Assembly: GCA_963971305.1 (NCBI GenBank)
Contig: OZ020307.1
Coordinates: 60,323,702-60,387,701, forward strand
Source of the DNA: Arcuatula senhousia
Taxonomy: Eukaryota; Mollusca; Bivalvia; Mytilida; Mytilidae
Length of the DNA: 64,000 nt
Direction of reading: 5' to 3'
Shown: one piece after another, positions 52,851 through 63,562 of the stretch
Numbering within the stretch: position 1 is the first letter of the stretch
Layout: each line of letters starts with the position of its first letter
The notes under the pieces: model-generated
What the model saw: the letters and a program-made list of their open reading frames with translations, nothing else
The model's database searches: none
What the model was told of the DNA's origin: nothing
Translations under genes and position numbers: made by a program

Positions 52851-53099
52851 TGATAACTACGATTAGAGACGATGGAGACAGATTCAGTATTTATCAGTAT
52901 TGAAAATAAAAAATAGAATATTACACAGCACAACCGAATTGTGTTTAAATTAATATCAAAGTCTAACTTAGTAGTAAAATCATTACAAATTTCGGTTTTA
53001 AAATGCAAAAATTCATACGATTTTAGATGTCAAATATATTATATTTTGAAATACCTATTTAGAATCTTGTCAGAAAGTTTTTTTGAAAACATTTTTTGT

Positions 53100-54010
53100 G
53101 ATTGCTATTTAAACATCATATAATATATTAAATATTAAGCTCAAATATCAGATTTTTAATTTCTCATACATATGTAGCTTACATAAGAAGTGTTTAGTCG
53201 TAACATTTCTATGATGGAAATAAATTTTCTTCATAATCTCTTAAATATGAACCTTACTTATTTAAGTCAATGAAGTTATTGAAGTTTTCAAAATATTATA
53301 GCATTTATGTGTCAAACCTGATGAAAAAAGTTTCGCAAACAATTTCTCATCCATTTAATTGAACCGTCATATAATGTTATAATCAAATATAAGACTTAAC
53401 TGAAGTTTCATATATTTTACATAAGAAATTTGTAAATGTGATCTATATTTAAATGCGAACAAATTTTCTTAATAATTTCTTTCTTAACTAAATGAACCAT
53501 TTTTAAAAGTCATCAATATGTTTTTATGCAACTTTTCAACCTATGATAGCATTTATGTGTCATATCTGATGAAAAAAGTTGTTCCGCAAACAATTTCTTG
53601 TCAATTTTATTTAACCGTCAAATAATTTTATGCTCAAATATTAGATTTTAATTAAGTTTCATATATCTTACATAAGGAATTTGATCTAAAATATGCGAAC
53701 AAATTTTCTTCATAATCTCTTTACTTTAAGAACCTTAATTTTTAAGTCACCAATATATATTTATACAACATTTCAACTTAACTTACCATTTATGTGTCCA
53801 ATCTGATGAGAAAAGTAGTTTCGCAAACAATTTCTCATCAATTTTATTGAACCATAAAATAATTTATGCTCAAATATACGATTTTACTAAAGTTTCATAT
53901 ATTTTTTTTATATAAAAAATTTGCAAATGTGATCTACAATGTATATTATAATAAGAACATTTTTTTCTTTATAATCTCTTAACTATATGAATCTTAATTT
54001 TTAACTCATT
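53100..54010. repeat. ~240-bp satellite, three to four diverged units
   Basis: Markers CTGATGAAAAAAGTT at about 53319, 53567 and 53803 are 236-248 bases apart. CGCAAACAATTTCTCATC, AGTTTCATATATTTTACAT and GCGAACAAATTTTCTT recur in the same order. There is no coding potential. Confidence 0.8.
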
Positions 54011-54610
54011 TTTGGCTATGAAGACATACAGATTAAATTAGCTTGAAAAAAGACTAAATGTCCATCAAGTAGCAATCATGAATGATAATATGGGATTTGT
54101 TCGGCTTTTATATTCCTTTAAAAGTACTTAAACCACATTGAAAATAAGTTGTTAAAATAATAACCTATATTAAATATGGAACAAAATCAACTAAAGTATA
54201 ATAATATGACTTATGCCTTCGTCAAAATCATTTGAACTCAGCTTTGCATAATATATACCATGAAGTTGATGAGGTGTCTAAAATTTTGAGGTAAAAAAGC
54301 CTTAAATTTTCATTTTGTAATTCCTTTTAAAAGGAATTGATTATTTCCTTAGAAACGCATGTAAGGTCGTTTAACTGAAAACATCCATAAGATTTTCAAC
54401 TGTTGTTCTTTTATTAAAAATAATTTATACATTTTTCTTTTAAATGCACCGAAACATTTGTAAGATATATCTTTCAAATCTAATCTTCAGTCCAATTTTA
54501 ATCGTCCAAAATGTATGTGCGTTATTAGTCCACTAACCTTCCGAAAAATAACTTTGTAAAAACATGGCGGTTAGATGAGATGATATTTTCCAATGTGCGA
54601 TGTTTTGTAA
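54011..54610. other. Interval without recognised element
   Basis: AT-rich unique-looking DNA; no coding sequence. Confidence 0.3.
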
Positions 54611-54613
54611 TTT

Positions 54614-55788
54614 TTAGCTCACCTGGACCGAAGGTCCATGTGAGCTTATACCATCACTTGGCGTCCGTCGTCGTCGTCGTCGTCGTCTGTCGGCGTCGTC
54701 GTCGTCGTTTGTTAACAATTTTCCAAACGTTAACTTGTCCAACACCATAAGTCCAATTGCAACCAAACTTGTTAAAGTTGTTTAGTAGCATTATGTGTAC
54801 AAAAATGCCGTTCGGATTTGTGATTCGTAAAAAAACATGGCCGCCATGGCTTAAAATAGAACATAGGGGTAAATTGCAGTTTTTTGCTAATAACTCAAAA
54901 ACAGTACCAGATATCAAACTTCTGGTTAATTAAAATTAATCAAAACCTCAAGATCTACCTGCCCAGAAATTTTCAAGAAGATCCAACAACCGATGTAGAA
55001 GTTATTGCTCTTTTTCTGGATTTTTTCAAAATGTTGCACTTATTTAGCCCTATATCTTGAAAACTATACAGGATATTTTAAAAATTCAAATTGCATATGA
55101 TTAAGCAAATCAAGATCTTCATTTCATGTAATAAGGTCAAAGCTGTAGAACAATTTCTTTTAGGAGTTATGGCCCTTAAGGCGTCAAAATTTACCATTTT
55201 CATTACTTTTCCCCTGAATTTCAAAAATTAACTTGTCTGACACCATACATTCAACTTCAGCTAAACTTGGCACAGTTGTTTAATAACATAAATGCTACAA
55301 TTCTATCGTTCGGTTTTTTGATTCGTCAAAAATTATGACCACCATGGCTAAAAATAGAACATAGGGGTAAATTGCAGTTGTATGCTTATTACTCAAAAAA
55401 AGTGATTAACCTGCTCTGAAATTTTCAAGAAGATCCAACAATCGACATAGGAGTTATTGCCCTTTTTCTGGAGTTTTTCAAAATTTTGCACTTATTTAGC
55501 CCTATATCTTGAAAACTATACAAGATATTTCAAAAATTTAAATTGCATATAATTGAGCACATCATGATCTACATTTCATGTAAATAGGTCAAAGCTGTAG
55601 GACCATTTCTTTTTTAAGTTATTATCCTTAAAACAACAAAATTTACCCTTTTCCCTAATTTTTGCAAAATTTGCACTAATTAAGCCCAATATTTAAATCG
55701 CATATGGTTAAGCACAATAATATCTACAAATATATGCATCTGTGTAGTTCAGGTGAGCGATTCAGGCTCTTGGGAGCCTCTTGTTTAG
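54614..55788 (-). mobile_element. Helentron-like (HINE) element, complete-looking
   Basis: On the - strand the 3' end has hairpin GGACC-TTC-GGTCC, then AGGTGAG and CTAA. Next to it is a (GTC)n microsatellite (54660-54710). The 5' end carries subterminal GCTCACCTG and hairpin AGGCTC/GAGCCT (55764-55779). The core repeats with a ~497-bp period (ACTTGTC-ACACCATA at 54731 and 55228). ORFs over the microsatellite are artefacts. Confidence 0.6.
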
Positions 55789-55979
55789 AGACATAACATT
55801 ACTCAGCAGAAATAGCATATTGAAAAACAAAACACAACCAATGATATTGTGAAATGAAAATTAACCGATCTGAATACAGATTTATAAAAAACAATACCAA
55901 AATCGGACATATAACGGATAATATAGTTATGCTGTATATCGATATTTTAGAAAGTTTGTTTCATATTTATATCTACATC

Positions 55980-56495
55980 TCGAAAAAAAACTTTCACGGA
56001 AAACTTTCAACAAAACTCTACGACAAACTAGATGATTTCAACTTTCCGATTGTCAACTTTCTCTTTTTGTGCACCAACATTCCGTCCGCTCCAGCTTATG
56101 GAGGTTACGTATCACAATTGATTATTTGTTTCTCCAAGCTTTCGGAAATAACATCAATTCTCTTGCCAGAGCGTCACGTTTGACACAAAACATTGTTAAC
56201 ACATGGTTATTGTGCTCTTCGGTTGCTGTCTTCACTCAAAAAAGTGTACACCATACACTCACTGACAAATATGGGATTTCTATCTCACAGATAAGTGCAA
56301 ATGTTGGTTTGTCTTCCTTCACCGGAATTGACACACTGAATTTTTCTATAACAGACAGGAACCGATTACTCATTTGGAGCACCTGAGTTCACTTTTGTTA
56401 TGACGAGTTTGCGTTTTGATATCTGTTCTGTTTATATGTGATTTGTTCATGTTTTGGCAATGAAATGCCCGATTGGTGCCTCTTTGATTCTTAGA
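55980..56495 (+). pseudogene. Penelope-like C-terminus and tail
   Basis: KLSTKLYDKLDDFNFPIVNF and SAPAYGGYVSQLI, then after a frameshift RASRLTQN and KYGISISQISANVGLSSF. The tail ends at ATTGGTGCCTCTTTG near 56485. Confidence 0.7.
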
Positions 56496-57290
56496 ATAAG
56501 TTTGAAAATAAAGATATTGTTAACATTGTATACTAATGGAAAAAAGAAACTGTGCATCACTTTGAAAAATCACGAATTCAAAATTTTATTTAGTATCTTA
56601 TACATTTTATCGCAAAAGTATTGCAAAATCATTTTTCTCAAGATCTGGACAAAAAATTTCATTTTTAGACCCCTAAAAGATGTTTTGTTTGCAGTTTGAA
56701 ATCAGGTAGTGTCAATTTGAAATTCACAAATCACACTTTGGAAACAATGCACATTTTTGAAATTAAGTTTTCTCAGCTGATTTTCCCCAAAAAAGTTTCT
56801 CCTTTTAGCGGTTTAAAGTTTACAGTTTAAATTTTGAGTGAAAATCTTTTTTTTTTTTTTTGGGTTAAAAAAGTGATTTTGGAATCTCAGAAACTGGAAT
56901 TATTTATTTTTTTTTTTTTCGGATTTTTACCCAAAAATGATTTGCATGGTCCACTCGACATTCAGTGAAAATTTCAGTTCGATAACTGTATTTTTTATAA
57001 TTTTAATCAGGAGAAATATGGGTACTATTGATTTCCAATAGACATGCACAGTTCCTCTTTTCCATGAGTATATATCCATCATCAGTGTAAAGATATCAAA
57101 TACTGCTTATGTTACAATGTAATTATGTTTGTCCAAACAGTCTATTCTAAAAAAAATATCAAAGTAGATAAGTCTAATAAAAGTATCAAAAAGCTGCCGA
57201 ATAGGAATGATCAATCTAATATACCAAAGAAAAAAAGACAAAACAAAGCAAATATATCTCATAAAAATTGACGATCGCAACATGCTTCGA
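56496..57290. other. Interval with long T runs, no recognised element
   Basis: Poly-T tracts near 56850 and 56905; no coding sequence. Confidence 0.3.
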
Positions 57291-57294
57291 TTTT

Positions 57295-57460
57295 TTTGCA
57301 GGTTCTAAAAACTGGTGGGTCCTACCAGGGTTTCTGGCACCTAAACTTCTTCTTCCGTTGCCATCTTATAGCAAAAAACCACAACACTTAACACAGTTGC
57401 GAGGAAATAATATGGAAAATAAGTTGATAGGTTTAGTAGAACAAATTTCCATATGACATA
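57295..57460 (+). repeat. Fragment of the 58548-59050 repeat
   Basis: AAACTGGTGGGTCCTACCAGG, GGCACCTAAACTTC and AACACTTAACACAGTTG align with 58920-59045. Confidence 0.5.
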
Positions 57461-58545
57461 GTTTTGAATTTAGATTTGATATCGACTAAAAAAACTTGTT
57501 AAGAAACTGTGTGAGTCGTGTTTTCCTGTCACAGTAGTCCAAAAACCGATCAGAGATAACTAGGTGTCGGATAAAAAAAAATATGAAAAATTTGCACAAG
57601 CATATAGAGCAACTTGTGAAATAAATATCCTCTTGCTAATGATTTATTTAAGTATTTTTTTTTTCATATTCATGACATTTGAAAAAAAAACAATAATTTA
57701 AAAATTGAAATCATCTCATTTGTCATATTTTTTTTGTACTCTGTCTCAAATCTAAAATGTAAATCAAAGCAAAGACGTGAAGCAAGTTGATTCGGTCGTT
57801 TCTTTAATCTCTATCTCTGCATGAGGGATAATTTTATACAAATTTAGGAATCCATTTAACGAACAAAGCATTTAGTCTATCAGCTAGCTCCAGAAAAAAA
57901 TTGATGCTGCATGATACCCATGTAGACCGCATTTTTATTTCATAAATCGAAGATTTCATGTATATAGATTGTTTTCCGTTTGTTGTAGTCCGAAAAATTG
58001 CGCGGAAAATAGTACAACAAGCGGCCCTTTTGGGGCACTGTACGACTGGAAAATAAACCTATCTAAACTTAAATTGAGCAATACTTCTTAGTTCTTCACA
58101 AAAATATTATATTGAGCTTTTGATTTTTTTCTTAAGACTTCAAACATAACTAAACATGTTGAAAATCGTCGAAAGGACTGTATAGAATAGTCGAAACAAA
58201 GGGAAATAACTCTAAAAGTAAAAAAATAAGCTTTTAAATTTTTTATCATTAAATTTTCTGCTTTAAATATTGTTAAACTTTAATATATAATATATTAGAA
58301 TCGTTACTTATCACCCAAAGAACTACATTCATTCAAGTAGATAGAAAATTCTGCACTGGAGAATTTTAAAATGACAAAAATCCGTCATAGGCCATTTTTA
58401 GCAATCCGTCTAGATCGTGGTCAATATCTTTCACTTTAGTTCTTTTTTTAAGTTTATTTTGTAAATTTCGTTAATAACATCTCATTTTTAAAGTATTATT
58501 ACTGTGCTTTAGCTATATCATGCTGATGTGTAAGATCTGATCGCC
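57461..58545. other. Interval without recognised element
   Basis: AT-rich DNA with no coding sequence or noticed repeat. Confidence 0.3.
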
Positions 58546-58547
58546 TA

Positions 58548-59050
58548 AAATAAAGGTAATAACAAAACTACAGACCTTGGAGGATCAATCTCAATGTCCA
58601 AGACAAGACATAACTGAGAAATTGAAAATTGCAAAGGTTCTGACTTGGTATAGGCATTTCAAAAGAAATTATAAGTTGAACCATGCTTTATGGCACCAAA
58701 ACTTCCCTTTCCATTGCGATCTTAAGGTCCGGTAGTAACACGAAACACAACACGGTTGTAAGACATGATGGGGACGGAAATGTTGGATAATAAAGGTAAT
58801 AACAAAACTACCGAACTTGGAGAATCAATCTCAAATGTTCATAAGACTAGACAAAACAAGGAAGACATACCGGAAAAATTGAAGACCGCAATGGTCCTGA
58901 CTTGGTACAGGCATTTCAAAAGAAATGGTGGGTTAAACCAGGTTTTAAGGCGCGCCAAACCTCCCTCTTTTAAGGCGCGCCAAAACTCCCTCTCCCATTG
59001 CGGTCTTTGGGTCCGGTAGTTACACAAAACACAACAGGTTTGTGATGACA
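58548..59050 (+). repeat. Two tandem copies of an unidentified ~230-250-bp repeat
   Basis: Both units carry AAAGGTAATAACAAAACTAC, a GACTTGGTA-AGGCATTTC block and a GGTCCGGTAGT-ACAC end. The second unit holds a 25-bp tandem duplication (58943-58967 and 58968-58992) with GGCGCGCC in each. Confidence 0.65.
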
Positions 59051-59940
59051 TATCAGGGATGCTAGGGTGATCATCTAAATATCAAGAATCATGTTTTTGC
59101 GATTGCTTTAGAATCTAGAAATCATATATCCGATATCGATACGCATAATACTAGTATTATTGAAAAATATAAGCACAGAAGAAAAATGAAAAGGTTTCTT
59201 TCCTCGCATTGAAGATGGTGCCATCCCTTTTCAAACCTATCAGGCAAATTATTGCTTTCCTGTGATATTTTTTTAATTACCAGTGGTACAAACGGTAAAT
59301 CTTGTAAATGATGATAGTGCATAACATTTTCGGATTCGTTTATTCCTTTTGGTTTTTGACTTTCAAATGCTGCCTATGAGAGGTTACACATTGTTATGCA
59401 TGATAAAGCATAACCAAATTTACTGTTTTATATCCGTTTTGGTAGTGTAATAGGAGAGCAACCCTACATTGCTTAGTTCAGAGATACTAAAAATATGAAA
59501 AGCCATGCAAAATACATGTATAAATGATTTTTGTGCACTTAGGCAAGGTTACTAAATAATAAAGACAAAATTTTGACAAAATGAACCCTGCCTTATTCTT
59601 TTGCCACGGTTGAATTAAACAGTGACTTTCCAATGTTATGTTTCAAAAATATGGAACATTTAGGTATGCTTTTGTTCCTATTATTAAAGTATAAGTATAT
59701 ACATGCTGTCTATTCACAACAAAACAGGAAAAGCCGCCCTTTGAAATTCATAATCATTACAGGCCTCCTATAAATGTTCTCATATTACCGACAATGACCG
59801 ATATAAAGTTGGAAAAAAGAAATGTGACTGTCTAATAGAATTATACATTAGATAGAAGTACTTTAAGGAGACTTGTGTTTATCTATAAAGCATGTATGTT
59901 CTTGGTGTTCTACAGTAACTAAGCCTTTTTCATTTTCTTT
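59051..59940. other. Interval with one shared repeat (59320-59455)
   Basis: Only the block shared with 17285-17430 is recognisable (TTTCAAATGCTGCC, GAGAGGTTACAC, AAGCATAACCAAATTTAC). The rest is AT-rich. Confidence 0.35.
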
Positions 59941-59944
59941 CTTA

Positions 59945-60640
59945 TAGCCCCCGCTTGAAAAGTGGTGGTATATAATGATAGGGGTGTTTGTCTGTGTGTC
60001 CATCCTTTCATTACACATCAGGGTTTCCATCTCGTATTCGCAACTCCTCTTAAACCCAACCACTTGATGGATTTTCATGAAACTATTGAACAATCTTTAT
60101 GAAATTATGTGCACCTCTTATTTTAAAAATTGATCAAAATGATTTTGGAGGTTTTCCATATCAATCATGGACTTGGCTGTTTGACTACATCTTATCCGCA
60201 GTTTCTCCTAAATTTCGTGATAGATTCGTGAAATTTTCACAAATCTGTAAGACATTAAGCAGATGTGCACCTACATGTATTTGAAAATGTGATCAGAATG
60301 ATTTTTTTTATGTTTCATAGCAAAACATGGGGTAAGCTTTTTTTGACTACAGGACGGTACCATTCTGTTATCCGCAGCTCCTCCTAAACCCTTTGGTGGA
60401 TTTCATGAAACTTTCACACAAACTTTGTGACATACTGTAAATGTGCACCTCTGATTTTACAATTTGTCAGTCAAAATGATTTTAGGGCTTCCCAAAGCAA
60501 AACATGTTACTGCACAGGGGTACCCATCCCATATCACCAACTCCTCCTAAACATCTCAATGGATTTTCATGAAACTTTCACACAAGTGTTGTAACAGAAC
60601 TAAGGTGTGCACCGCTTGCTTTGATTTTTTTCAATGGATT
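59945..60640 (-). mobile_element. Helentron-like tandem-core element, diverged
   Basis: A hairpin CCGCTT-GAA-AAGTGG at 59951-59965 and a short GTCTGTGTGTCC tract precede four units beginning with ACTCCTC-TAAAC blocks near 60039, 60197, 60373 and 60535 (158-176 bp apart). Units contain TGGATTTTCATGAAACT and TGTGCACCTC. Microsatellite plus tandem core parallels 63563-64000. Confidence 0.5.
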
Positions 60641-61120
60641 GGAGCTTGCGGTATTAATGTGTAAGCTGCTGTTCATGGTTTTTTTAGTTAGCTTTATTTT
60701 AAGTTTAGCGTTATATCTGAAAACACTAAGCAAAGCAATTAACATGTTAATTTACTTAAACAAACCCACACATATTGATACAGCAAGAGAAATAAGGAAA
60801 GGCAATAAGCAAAGTTGATTAATTGCATATTAGAAAACTTCCTAGATACATTGTATGCACAATGAGAAACATAAGTTTTATACATATTTTTTTGCAAATA
60901 AGCACTCAACCAATCAAACAGAAAATTTCCATGCTTAAACACCTTTAAAGCAAACTTTGAACATTAGGACTTTATTCGTTATTTAATAAAATATTGATCT
61001 CTAATAAGCATACCTTTTAAAAAGTAACGGTTTATTATTTATGAAAAGTCAAACACACCATAGGTAAAATAAAATCGAACGGACCAAATGAAAACGCCTT
61101 TTAATAGCAGAGGTTTGTTT
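60641..61120. other. Interval without recognised element
   Basis: No coding sequence with a domain; AT-rich. Confidence 0.3.
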
Positions 61121-61373
61121 AATTAAGAGGCTGTCCATGTAGAAAACAGGCAAAAGCCTACAGAAGCTGGCACATGAAGAATTTTATCCCAGCAAATTTA
61201 TTGTTTTAATATATTGTTGGACTCATATGTAAAACAAAAATCACCCGGATTCGTTTTAAAGCAAAATGAATGACTTGTGATTCAGCCTTAAAGTTCATGG
61301 ACAAAGCAACCAAATTTTGCAATTATGCAAGAGTTATCTCCCTTTTTCTGCATATTTTCAATGCATTCTATAT

Positions 61374-61778
61374 AAATACAAATGACAACAAAGTTCCAGA
61401 CAATAAATTTTGCTACGCCTGACGCGCGTTTCGTCTATTCAAGACTCATCAGAGGCGCTCTACCAAAAATATTGAAATTGCCAAACACTGTATGAATATG
61501 AAGAGCATAGAACAGTATAACCAAAAATACCAAACTGGGGAACCAAATTATTAGTAAGATATCCAACCTATGTCTGGGGTAGGAAGAACCTTAGGGTTTA
61601 GACAATTTTGAAATTTAGACGGATAATTTAAAGCTTTGATGTATTCTCCAACTCAAAAGTGTTGGTGCCGGAGCGGGCTAACCTCGGGGAATTTAAACTC
61701 CACCAGCAGTGCTAACCTTCACGTGTGTTCGAAATACAAATGACAACAAAGTTCCAGACAATAAATTTTGCTACGCCT
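61374..61778 (-). mobile_element. Hammerhead retrozyme: 358-bp unit with 47-bp direct terminal repeats
   Basis: 61374-61420 and 61732-61778 are identical over 47 bp and lie exactly 358 bp apart. Read on the - strand, the element begins AGGCGTAGC at 61778, runs through one full unit with a complete hammerhead at 61458-61415, and ends with a second partial copy of the same start. Its first base is the base that follows the predicted ribozyme cleavage site. It has no coding capacity and would be mobilised in trans, probably by a Penelope-like reverse transcriptase. It is nested in a TTAA-flanked MITE. Confidence 0.85.
61415..61458 (-). ncRNA. Type-I hammerhead ribozyme, complete 44-nt motif
   Basis: In - strand sense: stem I GCGCCU (61458-61453) pairs with AGGCGU (61420-61415), the outermost pair being a G-U wobble. 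CUGAUGA is at 61452-61446. Stem II GUCU/AGAC has loop UGAAU (61445-61433). GAA is at 61432-61430. Stem III is AC/GU around GCGC (61429-61422), and C17 is at 61421. Every invariant core base is present and cleavage is predicted between 61421 and 61420. The self-complementary ACGCGCGU favours a dimeric ribozyme. Confidence 0.88.
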
Positions 61779-61933
61779 AAATTATATCTAAGTTATCACT
61801 TCAATAAACAAAAAATCTACATTTGTTTTGGGGAATGGATGTTACCCCGATGTGAAATCAATGAAAATTTTTGAAAAAACAAAATTTGTCATGTGCCAGC
61901 TATTGCCTGGGTTTTGCTTGGACAGCCTCTTAA

Positions 61934-62880
61934 CAAACCATATAAATAATACAAGGACTAAATAAGCTCTAACTTGTACAATTATATATTTTATGTCTCG
62001 AAAAGGCAACTTAGAATGTAATGTTTATTGACCTTGACACGATTAATGTTAAAAACAGATCCGGACCGGTGTAAGCTTAAAGTTCCGTTAAATAATTTAT
62101 TGAGAAAAAATATGTTATTTTCCATTTTTTATTAATATATAACGACTTTAAAAATATGAGGTTGTATGTATTCGATCAACCATTTCATATGCAAAGTTGT
62201 TGTGACAATAAATTTTACATATTAAAAGACGATTTTTTTTTTAAAGTGAAAATGTGTGTAAATTTTTAATAAAACTGGGCCATATTTATTTAGGTCTTAT
62301 AGGTATTAAACTTGTTGTAAATCTATCAAGAAAATGACGTGATTTTTTCTATACTTTTGTACATTTGATAAATCTGTTATAATTACATATAAACAAAGAG
62401 GTAGCCGTAAAATTCACTGTCAAAAATTTGACCCTCTTGTATACAAAGATGCATGGTTTAAAACAAATAATTTTGCACAAATTTCAGCATCTTTTAAATA
62501 AGTACAACAAATGAATTTTGAAAGATTTGATATTACACTTTGAGAAAATGCAATTAAATTTCGGTCTACAAGGGTATCACACAAACTTTTAAATAAGACG
62601 TCTTTTCCGACTTGGCTGATAGACTAATTATATGTGATTGTTTTCCTGTGTGTAACAGCCGTAAATTTACAAGCCATACATTTACAAGGGACCTTTTTGC
62701 CTTATCAAGCCCGCGCGTGCACAAAAGTAGGAAAATATGGCCATATCAACACCTCGCGTGCACAAAAGTGGGCTAATATGCCATATCAAGGTCTAGAGTC
62801 TCACTTTGAAATTTGATATTACAGTATATTTATATCGTCTGCTATTTATTTTTATGTAAATTATGAAAATGTATGATAAA
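61934..62880. other. Interval with a short GTGCACAAAAGT direct repeat
   Basis: CGCGTGCACAAAAGTAGG (62712) and CGCGTGCACAAAAGTGGG (62754), each followed by an AATATGGC-CATATCAA-like block, form a short tandem duplication. The rest is AT-rich with no gene. Confidence 0.4.
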
Positions 62881-62890
62881 AAGAATATGA

Positions 62891-62980
62891 CACAGGGTTT
62901 TCAATATCAGGTCACATATCATTCCTCGACCCATATTAGGTCTCGGAATGATATGAGTCTTGATATGGAAAACCCTGTGT
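62891..62980. repeat. Long hairpin (foldback) repeat
   Basis: Arms of about 40 bp: CACAGGGTTTTCAATATCA with CATATCATTCC on the left and the inverse on the right. Flanks TATGATAAAAAG on the left and AATAATCTGTATAT on the right resemble those of the hairpin at 30730-30866. Confidence 0.8.
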
Positions 62981-63209
62981 AATAATCTGTATATATTTAA
63001 TGAGATATGTCGACGCCTTGTACCTTTGTATTAATTGGGAAAACTATATTGTCCATATATATCAAATTGTCTTGTTTTTTTGAGAGCAGAAAGTTTTTTA
63101 AGGTCAACAGTCATACATATATATTGACATAAGATAGAATTTACACGATGAGGGAACTCTATGTAGATGACTTAAGCTTGGTTAGTAATATTTTGACTTT
63201 GATTTTAAG

Positions 63210-63340
63210 GTTTATGTTCTGGAAGCGACGTGAACTGTTTCGTTGATTCAATTTATTGTCCAGCAGGCCAAAATGACCAAGGACCGTGTTGTGATGGGTA
63301 AGAGGGCAATGGAAGGTGTTGCTCGGAAACTCGTAAATAA
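63210..63340 (+). pseudogene. Cysteine-rich peptide exon or remnant
   Basis: After an acceptor-like GATTTTAAG, the frame that ends at TAA 63338-63340 has cysteines spaced C-x6-C-x6-C-x9-CC-x8-CC, seven in about 42 codons. It is broken once by TAA at 63299-63301. That TAA overlaps a good donor, GTAAGA at 63298-63303, so the exon could instead end at 63297. The spacing suggests a disulfide-rich secreted peptide, but no signal-peptide exon is recognised and the family is unknown. Confidence 0.4.
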
Positions 63341-63562
63341 TCATAAAGTTAATCTTTATACAGTATATAAATGTTACACTTAACACAATCTCTGGATATA
63401 CGTTTTTGTATAAGTTATTTAGAAACTTTTCTGCGTTGATTTTTAACCAATGTTTAACAGTGAAAATAAAATCATATATAGGTTCATTTCTCTTGTTTGC
63501 ATTTGTTAAATACATCTAATCAATAACATAAATTTAAAAAAAACAAATCATTAAAACCTTTA

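Larger units (their letters stand above)
61127..61929. mobile_element. MITE with TTAA flanks and ~50-bp imperfect TIRs, hosting a retrozyme
   Basis: The left end GAGGCTGTCCATG and the inverse of the right end, GAGGCTGTCCAAGC, continue with shared AGGCAA, AGCTGGCACATGA and AATTTT blocks. TTAA lies on both sides (61123-61126, 61930-61933), as for piggyBac-type elements. Without the 405-bp insert at 61374-61778 the MITE is about 398 bp. Confidence 0.7.

Noticed and set aside
53317..53820. Three CTGATGA words as possible hammerheads
   Set aside because: None is followed by a stem and GAAA; the partner sequence is GCAAAC and no stem I pairing exists.
54654..54917. ORF with arginine/threonine runs on the - strand
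   Set aside because: It reads through the (GTC)n microsatellite of a Helentron-like element.
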